Origin: Elysia chlorotica | Lineage: Eukaryota > Mollusca > Gastropoda > Plakobranchidae | Assembly (NCBI GenBank): GCA_003991915.1 | Contig: RQTK01001106.1 | Span: 95,764-159,763 of the forward strand | Length of the DNA: 64,000 bases | Direction: 5' to 3' | In this document: positions 56,801-64,000 of the stretch, piece after piece | Numbering within the stretch: position 1 is the first letter of the stretch | How the letters are laid out: each line of letters opens with the position of its first letter | Program-made: the position numbers and the translations under genes | The notes under the pieces: model-generated | What the model saw: only the letters and a program-made list of their open reading frames with translations | Databases searched by the model: none | Told to the model about the DNA's origin: nothing

Positions 56801-58089
56801 TCATGAAGTTGAAATAAAAGATTAATCACCCATATTGTTAAATTATATCTTTAGAAATTGATAGATGGATGTGTGAGTTCACATCAATATTGCACTCAGT
56901 GTTTTCACCATAACAGAATCAATATAATATGTCTGATTGCCAGTAAGAAAACAAAGAATTCATGATATAAGAGGCTATCTGTTTTCTCACTCTGGCCTGA
57001 AATCAAATTAATTAGTTCATCTAATCCGCACTTGTCAAGTCTAAGAGAACTGGCATGAACTCATCTTACTACATTACCTTTCTAGTAATCTATCTCAGAT
57101 CCGACAATTGTCCAGTTAATCAATATTGAGTTTCCAGACCCACCTTTTTATCCATCGATCCATCTTTAACGCCATGTCCATAAACAGTTAGATAGTTGAA
57201 GGAGAAAGACGGAAACATAAATGGATGGTTTTTTAAAGTCAATACCAACGGAGAATTTGTTTACTGCAAGAGATATACAAACTGATACAAAAAACTCAAA
57301 AGTAAACATATGAGAATGAAATATGGAAACTTATATCTAAAAAAATGAGACCCCCCAAAAAAACCCCAATAAAAACTCCTTCGTCCAACATTCCTTCATT
57401 TCTAAAATAGCGAGGGCATGGCATCCTGACCAACGTCGAGATCCTCTAAATTATGTATGTGGTAGGTTTTGGGTATGATTTATACCGCTACAGTCACATA
57501 AAGCAATATTTTCCTGATGTTGCCTGGACACCCGCCCAGATTGAATCACATCGCCATCTTCGTAGATATCACGGGAGTAGCCGAGAGCTTATTCCAGTAC
57601 TGATACGGATAAAGTTTGTGTGGGTATGTGGGTGATTTAGAGATGTTGCTAGGGTAAAGAGAGAGAGAGAGAGAGAGAGAGAGTGAGAAGAAGAGACGGA
57701 CAGACAGTGAAGAAACAAAGTCTTACCTAGAGAGAAAGCCGGGAGGCGGTGATAGAGATAGAGAGAAAGGGAGCACGGGAGATAGAAAGAGAGTGATAGA
57801 AAGAATAAGGGCAAAAGAGACAAAGGGACAAAGAAATAATGGGAGGTGCAAAAAAAGAAAAATATAGAGAGAACGAGAAAGGTGGAGGTTTGTATGGGCA
57901 AGAGAAACAGAATGAGAAAAATGGAGGTGAAAGTTATCCAGTAACTAACTTTTTTTCCAAAGTCGTCTCCCCTCGCGACCTTAGTTCGTTTACTATCTCA
58001 TTCTCACCGCTGTCGAACTCCGATTGGTCAATTATGGGTCCACCCCCTCCACACGTTTCCGGTCCATCAATTATCGGACAGTCCTGTTT
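56801..58089. other. interior of the inverted pair
   Basis: No transposase or other domain was recognised. It contains a GA-rich tract at 57656-57930. A plus-strand open frame at 57453-57635 has no recognisable motif. Confidence 0.4.
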
Positions 58090-58320
58090 CATAAGATTTT
58101 GGCCTTAATTTACTGTTAAGGTTAATAGGCAAGCCTGAACTCCCAATTTTCTTCTGAGAAAATATTTCAGTAGAGTTTGGGATTTCCCTCCGCATTCAGT
58201 AGGTTGATTATACCGTGCGGTAAACCATCTTGCTGAATTTGGGTAGAAAACAAACTTAAGTTTCATTTGTTTTTTTTAAGTTAACTGGTGTTCTAAAGGG
58301 AAAAGATCTTCCTACGTTAC
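58090..58320 (-). repeat. right arm of a large inverted pair
   Basis: On the minus strand this reads GGAAGATCTTTTCCCTTTAG, AAATGAAACTTAAGTTTGTT, TTCAGCAAGATGGTTTACCG, TATAATCAACCTACTGAATG and AGGCTTGCCTATTAACCTTA, matching the left arm over about 220 bases with substitutions and indels. Confidence 0.85.
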
Positions 58321-58394
58321 AAAAAATGCAAAAAGTGACTTCTCAAAAGAAAACCGGCTTCTAAAAACAAACTAAATTTTGTCTTATAGCCATA

Positions 58395-58560
58395 AGACAT
58401 GGCGCCAATTACTAGGAAATTTTCCGGTGACCGCCTTTTTGGGGTACCCTCCCCATGACTTCTGGCTTCCCCAGGGATCCGATTAGAGTGAATTCTGCTC
58501 TAATTGTCTGATAGTCTAATGGTGTGAGATGGAGAGCTGCGTCATAAGGTCTGATTGTTT
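58395..58560 (+). repeat. repeat family E, isolated diverged copy
   Basis: CATGGCGCCAATTACTAGGA, CATGACTTCTGGCTTCCCCA, TTGTCTGATAGTCTAATGG and GAGCTGCGTCATAAGGTCTG match the 59-62 kb units. Confidence 0.75.
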
Positions 58561-58569
58561 GTTCGTTAT

Positions 58570-58735
58570 TATAATGTTCAAACACAACACTATGTAGGTG
58601 GCATTGTGACTGGATCCCAAGATTCACTTCTGACCAATTTACGTATAACCACACAGAAAAACATGAGGGATTACCATGGCGCCTGTCTCAGCCGATCACA
58701 TTATATTGGCATGGACTCAACAAGTAGGAACATAA
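58570..58735 (-). mobile_element. S1 SINE, 3' part
   Basis: Antisense: CAACACTATGTAGGTGGCAT, TGTGACTGGATCCCAAGATT, ACCATGGCGCCTGTCTCAGC, CGATCACATTATATTGGCAT and GGACTCAACAAGTAGGAAC. Confidence 0.75.
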
Positions 58736-59049
58736 ATCGGACAATTTTCTTTATTTTCGAGTCATGGACTTCCAATATATAGAATAATGCTATGTCATTT
58801 GATTGTGTCCCATCGCCCCCCCCCCCTCATTTAACCTCTTAAAGTAATAGCTAGAAAACTGAAGGGAGGATTTAATACGTTTAGCTAAAAAACTAAAGTG
58901 TAATACCACATACAATAATATTATTATAATACCAGAAGGGGACTAAATCCGATAAAATCTGTTTGGGTTTTGAACCAAGGACCCTCGATTGGGATACCAA
59001 TGACCTGCCTTTTTACTCCATTTTGCCTTCCAAGTACATGTTATAGCAA
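58736..59049. other. spacer
   Basis: C-run at 58818-58827. AACCAAGGACCCTCGATTGG then GATACCAATGACCTGCC at 58974-59010 looks like a SINE head in antisense. Nothing else was seen. Confidence 0.4.
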
Positions 59050-59315
59050 GAAAGCTAAAGGGAGGTAATCACTAGAAGATTGAAGGGAGGTAAAAGGCAA
59101 TAGTCATGGCGCCATTTTCTAGAGAAGTTTCCGGTTCCGAAGCAGTGATGACCCCTGATGGTCTACCGGGAGTGCTCCCCCCTGACTTCTGGCTTCTCCA
59201 GTCATCAGACTGGTGTGGGCTCTGCTCTGATTGTCTGATGGTCTGAGAGGTTGGGTGCGTCATAGGGTCTGGTTGGATTTTTTTCACGCCCATTCAGTCT
59301 CCAGGGAACTTAGCT
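59050..59315 (+). repeat. repeat family E, unit 1
   Basis: GAAGGGAGGTAAAAGGCAAT, AGTCATGGCGCCATTTTCTA, GAGAAGTTTCCGGTTCCGAA, GCAGTGATGACCCC, TGACTTCTGGCTTCTCCAGT, CATCAGACTGGTGTGGGCTC, TGATTGTCTGATGGTCTGAG and TGGGTGCGTCATAGGGTCTG. The minus frame stays open here and in some other units but differs between copies. Confidence 0.85.
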
Positions 59316-59465
59316 GGATAGGTACGATGTGGAAAAGAAGATCGACTCTTCAAGAAGTATTACAGTATTTGGATATTTTCATCTAGGTAGTGAGATAAAA
59401 GTCTAACGTCTTAATTGTTTTAAGACTGAATTGGTAGAGAAATAAAAGTACAAGGACTTGTTGGG

Positions 59466-59560
59466 TTGTATGCACAACGTCATAGTTAGCTTACTCTTTG
59501 TCTTTAGATATCATAAGAAGATTTACAACTGGTTTTGATTTACGGTGACGTTGTACCTAC
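59466..59560. repeat. foldback of the ACAACGT family
   Basis: GTATGCACAACGTCATAGTTAGC is mirrored by TGACGTTGTACCTAC, which ends at 59560. It resembles the foldback at 33931-34037 and shares the internal AGTTAGCTTAC phrase type. Confidence 0.65.
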
Positions 59561-59779
59561 GTGCCATTTGATGAAAAAATTATGTTAACAACGTTAGGTT
59601 GTCTATGAAGAGGTTGCGTAGGACGGCAAATACAAAGAAACGAAATAACTAACATGATGTCAGATAATGAGAAATAAAAATAAAGAACTGAAAAAAAATC
59701 TAAAATAAAGAACCTTAATGATATTAAGACCGACAAACTTACAAAGAACAATCAAATGATATAATACTAATAGTAATAA

Positions 59780-60950
59780 ACCTGAAAGGAGGTAATAGCC
59801 AGTAGAGATGGTGCCATTAGCCAGGCTGATGTTTCCGGTTCCGTCGCAGTGATCGCCCCTGTCATTCTGACTGGACTACCGGCCCCCTGATGGTATGAAC
59901 TCTGCCCTGCTCTGATTGCCTGAGAGTCTGATGGTCTGAGATAAAGGACTGCGTCTAAGGTGTGATTGGATTTCATTACCGCCTACTCTGTCCCCAAGTA
60001 ACTAGACTGAATAGAGAAGTTAAAAATGTATGTGTATGGCAGATAAAATATCAGTCTAGTCTAAGTACCTTGATCTACGTAGATAACATTTTTACTTTCT
60101 TGTTGCTTTAGGAATGAAATTATTGGAAATATAAAAGTGCATGGAAACTAGACAAATTATTGTGAATAAATAAATTAGATAAACGAAAACTTCAGTTTTT
60201 GTATACGAATGGGTTTCCGTAGGATTTGAAGAGCGAAAGATAACAATACATTTAATTAGTATTAAAGACTGATTGATTTACAAAGAAAACTGAATGGAGA
60301 TAATAGCCAGTAACCGGGACGCCATTCATCAGAGAAGTTTCCGGTTCCGCCGCAGTGAACGCCTTTGTCTGTCTGCCTAAAGTCTCAGCTCCCTCACACA
60401 CCAAAGACTTCTGGCTTCTCCAGTCATCAGATTGGTGTGGGCTCAGCTCTGATTGTCTGATGGCCTGATGGTCTGAGATTGCGGGCTGCGTCATGGGGTG
60501 TAATTGGATTTCTTTACCGCCTACTCGGTGCCCAAGGACAAAGGTACTGGTCAAAGTAGATAAAAATCCAAAAGGACGAGTTGTTGTTAAATGATCTAGT
60601 CTGAATGTTTTGAGCTCTAAGAGTAAGATTTCAATGTATATATTTTGGTGTTTATTTTCGTCTAATGGCTGGATCGTCGAAGAAAAAAAGTGTTGTGAAA
60701 TTATACTTATTAAAGTTTTAAAAAATCGATGAATAAGAGCGTGAGTTTTTTTTGGATGGGTTTTATTGAGATTCATAAAAAACAAAAGACACCCACAAAC
60801 TAAAGAATATTCTCATTAAGTGAGCGATACTGAAAAAAAAGAAAATAAAAACACAGACAGGATTTCTGATGGAAAACCATGATACGTATACTTTTTACAA
60901 ATACATGCGTTAAAGACCGACGAACTTACAAAGCAGAGAGAGGGGTGAAA
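59780..60950 (+). repeat. higher-order tandem unit 1 (E units 2 and 3)
   Basis: Contains E copies at 59780-60015 and 60288-60545 plus specific spacers, e.g. ACTTTCTTGTTGCTTTAGGA, GCATGGAAACTAGACAAATT, GAATGGGTTTCCGTAGGATT and AGGACGAGTTGTTGTTAAAT. The same order recurs in the next unit at an offset of about 1150-1180 bases. Confidence 0.9.
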
Positions 60951-62095
60951 ATCCTCATAATAAGGCTTCCGAGTGCAGGTAAAAGCCAGTAGCCATGACG
61001 CCATTGACTAGACTGAAACTTCCGTCTGGCTTCCCGAGTCATCAGTTGGTATGAACTCTGCCCTGCTCTGATTGTCTGAGAGTCTGATGGTCTAAAATGG
61101 AGGGCTGCGCCATCAGGTGTCATTGAATTTCTTTACCCCCACTCGGTCCCAAAGTAACTAGACTGAATAGAGAAGTTAAAAAGTATGAGTGAATGATAAA
61201 ATATCAGTCTGGTCTAAGTACAAATGTACCTTGATCTACGTAGATAACCTGTTTACTTTCTTGTTGCTTTAGGAATGCAATTATTGGAGATATAAAAGTG
61301 CATGGAAACTAGACAAATTATTGTGAATAAATAAATTAGATATGCGAAAACTTAAGTTTTTGTATACGAATGGGTTTCCGTAGGATTTTGAGACCAAAAG
61401 ATGGAACAACGAATTTAATTAGTATTAAAGATTGATTGGTTTACAAAGAAAACTGTAGAGAGGTAATAGCTAGTAGCCGAGACGCCATTCACCAGAGACG
61501 TTTCCGGTTCCGCTGCAGTGATCGCCTTTGTCTGTCTACCTGAAGTGCCCCACACCCCCACACCCCCGGACTTCTGGTTACCCCAGTCATCAGATTGGTG
61601 TGGGCTCTGCTCTGATTGTCTGATTGTCTGATGGTCTGAGATGGAGGGCTGCGTCATGAAGTGTAATTGGATTTCGTCCCCGACCACTTGGTTCCCAAGG
61701 ACCAAGGTACTCGTCAAAGTAGATAAAAGTACAAAAGGATGAGTGGTTCTTACATGATCTAGTCTTGGTATTTTTTAGTTTTAAGATCTACATTTTATAT
61801 CTTATGGTGGTTGTTTTTGTCGAATGGCTGGATTGTCGGAAAAAAGTTTTGTGAAATTATACTTATTAAATAAATACAATCAATGAACAAGAGCGTGAGT
61901 TTTGTGTGGATGGATTTTCTTGGGATTCATAAGAAACAAAAGACACTCACAAACTAAACCGATTCTCATTAACTGAGACACACTGACAAAAAAACACTGA
62001 CAGGGTTCCTAATGGAAACCATGATACGTATAATTTTTACAAGGCCATGCATTAAAGACCGACACATTTACAAAGAAGAGTGAGGGATGAAAATT
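60951..62095 (+). repeat. higher-order tandem unit 2 (E units 4 and 5)
   Basis: E copies at 60965-61160 and 61450-61705 with the same spacers as unit 1. E unit 4 has lost the CCGGTTCCGCCGCAGTGATC part seen in other copies, and unit 6 shares this deletion. Confidence 0.9.
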
Positions 62096-62326
62096 CTCAT
62101 AGTAAGAAGTTTGAAGGGAGGTAAAAGCCAGTAGCCATGGCGCCATTGACTAGACTGAAACTTCCGTCTGGCTTCCCCAGTCATCAGGTTGGTATGAACT
62201 CTGCCCTGCTCTGATTGTCTGAAATGGAGGGCTGCGTCTAAAGGTGTGATTGGATTTTTTACCCCCCACTCGGTCTCCAAGTAACTAGACTGAATAGAGA
62301 AGATTAAAAGAATCAGTGGCCGATAA
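62096..62326 (+). repeat. partial higher-order unit 3 (E unit 6)
   Basis: GTAAAAGCCAGTAGCCATGG, CGCCATTGACTAGACTGAAA, CTTCCGTCTGGCTTCCCC through GACTGAATAGAGAAGATTAA. It breaks at CGATAAAAT, where the other units continue ATCAGTCT; this is where the DIRS-like element joins. Confidence 0.85.
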
Positions 62327-62407
62327 AATGGAAAAGTAAACGATACTTACCAAGTAGAAGTTTGCTGTAGATTCTACGGACCCATTAATATTCATCGAGG
62401 TCAATTG
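62327..62407 (-). repeat. right terminal repeat of DIRS-like element (81-bp inverted arm)
   Basis: These 81 bases are the exact reverse complement of 62554-62634. The arm starts precisely where the E-array sequence is interrupted, so it probably marks the element's 3' terminus relative to the minus-strand recombinase. Confidence 0.75.
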
Positions 62408-62553
62408 AGATAGGCTGACCACGCCTGCAGAGCTTCACACTTTAAAGCTGTTAACTATTATGAATATATACTAGCCCAAATACTTATACATATGTACATG
62501 TATTCAATTACATTTTGATTCGTTAGGGAGGTTTAAAATTGGATAAGGGAGGG
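62408..62553. other. spacer between the 81-bp arms
   Basis: 146 AT-rich bases without open frame or recognised repeat. Confidence 0.5.
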
Positions 62554-62659
62554 CAATTGACCTCGATGAATATTAATGGGTCCGTAGAATCTACAGCAAA
62601 CTTCTACTTGGTAAGTATCGTTTACTTTTCCATTCTACGGACCCACTTAATATTCATGG
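62554..62659 (-). repeat. 81-bp inverted arm plus extra terminal motif (ICR-like)
   Basis: The interval 62554-62634 mirrors 62327-62407 exactly. It runs straight into a third copy of the motif TTCTACGGACCCA(C)TTAA, ending ATATTCATGG (62633-62659), which also lies inside both arms (62372-62395 and its complement). This nesting is what the internal complementary region of DIRS elements looks like. Confidence 0.6.
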
Positions 62660-63464
62660 TTTTTTTTTCCACTTTGTATTTGAAACTATTCGTAGCGGTT
62701 TATGAGGTCACTTGAGACTTCAAAGCCATAATAGTTAACATCTACACGAATGATTATGTGCGATGTAAAACTGCCTATATCGCGTTATAACACCATGATC
62801 ACATTATGGGTTAATCTGAGGTTAGAGTCAAGATAAGCCCTCTTGATCTTTTACATATAAAGGATTAAAATATCTACGGTAACGTAGAAATTAAAAAGGA
62901 ATAAAACATTGCCAGTACATTAGTATGAAGTTTATGGAATATTTTCACTATACAAGCAGATAATATAAAGGTGGGAACCGCTTTAAACATTGTCAACATC
63001 AATAGTAGCGTGACAGAAACGTTTGAATGTTATAGAATTACAAGCATTCCATACTACCCAGTACATGATAGTAGCCGCAACTAATTTATGCACAACTATA
63101 AATGAGAGGTACACTATAGTGAGGATCGCTATAGATGTTGAAAGAGTAAGAATTACGTATATTACACTGGGAGTTTATGTATAATTCATAGACTGGTACA
63201 TGATGGGTTCCAAATTCATAAAAAGAGAGATGTTTCAGTATAAGAAAAGTCTTATTTGAATCCCTTATAAACATCGAAAAGGGGAGAGCGGCCTTTTGCA
63301 TTAAATACTCATACATTTTCAAAAGGGAGGCCAATGTAGTATTTACACATAATGCCATCAATGTACATGGTGCTTTACATTATTGTAGCCCAGATCAGAG
63401 TGGCAATCTTTACAAACACTTCGACCTATCCAGGTCTGACTGCAGATCATATTGTCTTGTTATC
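62660..63464. other. DIRS-like element 3' non-coding region
   Basis: AT-rich sequence between the recombinase stop and the inverted repeats. A minus-strand open frame at 63086-63361 has no recognisable domain and is not called. Confidence 0.5.
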
Positions 63465-64000
63465 TTAATTGTTTATAACAGCCGAAGCAAACGAAACTGT
63501 TTGTGTTTGCTTATTGCTCTCCGACTGCATTCCTGTCTCTCTGGGTTTGTGATAAAACCGTTCAAATGTCTGTGCAGACTTCCATCCTACTGAAGCCATA
63601 ACACTTGCTATATCTAATTTAACTGCAGCTTGTGAGGCAGCGGCAGCCCTAGTGCTGTGAGCAGAGTATTTGGTGGTGTCGATTCCAGCCTCTGATAGTA
63701 CATGCTTCAGCCATCTACTGATAGTTTCAGGACTGACAGCCTTATGTGGAGAGATGTGACTCACCAAGAGTTTATCAGACTGACGGCAACTTTCTGTACG
63801 CGCCAGATAATCTTTAAGGCACTGAACTACGCACAATTCTTGCTCTGGAAACGATGGCAGATTGATTTGAATATTTTTATTCTGCGGTGATGTTGTTTTC
63901 AAAAGAGCGTCTAGCACAAAAGACACGCCTTCTTCGGTGAAAATTAAAGAGGTTAAACTGAGGGAAGCGATGGTTTGCACACGTTGCCCTGTTGTAAGAG
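63465..64000 (-). CDS. DIRS-type tyrosine recombinase, C-terminal part
   Basis: The frame is open from the window edge to a stop at 63465-63467 (178 codons seen) with no internal stop or frameshift. No start codon is needed, because the protein continues out of the window. The first catalytic Arg lies in LTTGQRVQTI at the edge (codon 63981-63983). KYSAHSTRAAAASQA supplies the His-x-x-Arg pair. VGWKSAQTFERFYHKP supplies the Trp in place of the second His, and the Tyr nucleophile. All core residues of a tyrosine recombinase are therefore present. PETISRWLKHVLSEAGID before the His-x-x-Arg box is typical of the YR of DIRS-like retrotransposons of marine invertebrates. By family, it would integrate a circular cDNA without target-site duplication. 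Crypton-type YRs are an alternative; the adjacent inverted repeats favour DIRS. Reverse transcriptase and Gag would lie at higher coordinates, outside the window. Confidence 0.85.
   Translation of the reverse strand, partial: LTTGQRVQTIASLSLTSLIFTEEGVSFVLDALLKTTSPQNKNIQINLPSFPEQELCVVQCLKDYLARTESCRQSDKLLVSHISPHKAVSPETISRWLKHVLSEAGIDTTKYSAHSTRAAAASQAAVKLDIASVMASVGWKSAQTFERFYHKPRETGMQSESNKQTQTVSFASAVINN

Noticed and set aside
57453..57635. 60-codon plus-strand frame in the interior of the inverted pair
   Set aside because: No motif recognised and not conserved elsewhere in the window; the composition is ordinary spacer.
59072..61717. Pro/Gln/Ser-rich minus-strand frames repeated across the E array as a coding repeat family
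   Set aside because: Frames and stops differ between units and one subtype carries a large deletion, so there is no sign of selection on the protein.

Overview
The window reads as gene-poor, repeat-saturated DNA from an animal nuclear genome. A lophotrochozoan, most likely a gastropod mollusc, fits best. The grounds are eukaryotic splice sites, a signal-peptide exon of a TIMP-like protein, tRNA-headed SINEs, an LTR-element fragment with a tRNA-Pro primer site, a LINE tail, a DIRS-type tyrosine recombinase, and very many GA/CT and GATA microsatellites. The species cannot be fixed from sequence alone. All extents of repeat blocks were set by eye and are approximate.

Layout. 0-4 kb: one convincing host exon, the first coding exon of a TIMP-like inhibitor on the minus strand, whose remaining exons would lie beyond the left edge; a SINE ends a few bases inside its first intron. 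4-13 kb: microsatellites, about ten SINE copies, a duplicated SINE-bearing block (7.7-9.6 kb) and one MITE. 13-22 kb: AT-rich spacer, a possible secreted-peptide exon (16.0-16.36 kb, minus) and a roughly 0.8 kb tandem repeat carrying expanded GATA tracts. 22-26 kb: short (ACTC)n-tailed elements, a LINE ORF2 tail and SINEs. 26-42.4 kb: a nest of direct and inverted segmental duplications. In order these are A (26.3), B (27.8), C1 (28.5), C2 (29.9), D (31.0), A' (34.4), inverted C' and B' (35.5-37.3) and D' (39.4), ending at a 323-base N gap. The blocks carry several long foldbacks and one short ORF that is unchanged between the D copies. 42.7-48 kb: more repeats. 48.1-49.0 kb: the 5' end of an LTR retrotransposon on the minus strand. 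49-58 kb: microsatellites, SINEs, tandem repeats and a large inverted pair. 58.4-62.3 kb: seven copies of one repeat, partly in a 1.15 kb higher-order tandem. 62.3-64 kb: the 3' end of a DIRS-like element, with the recombinase ORF running out of the window and a perfect 81-bp inverted repeat at its end.

There is no operon-like cooperation here. Apart from the TIMP-like exon, recognised coding sequence belongs to mobile elements. The most interesting structures are the DIRS-like terminus, the foldback family conserved with G:U-compatible changes, and the C/D duplication system. Most open frames in the window are low-complexity translations (Ser-Leu or Arg-Glu runs) of CT/GA microsatellites and are not annotated.
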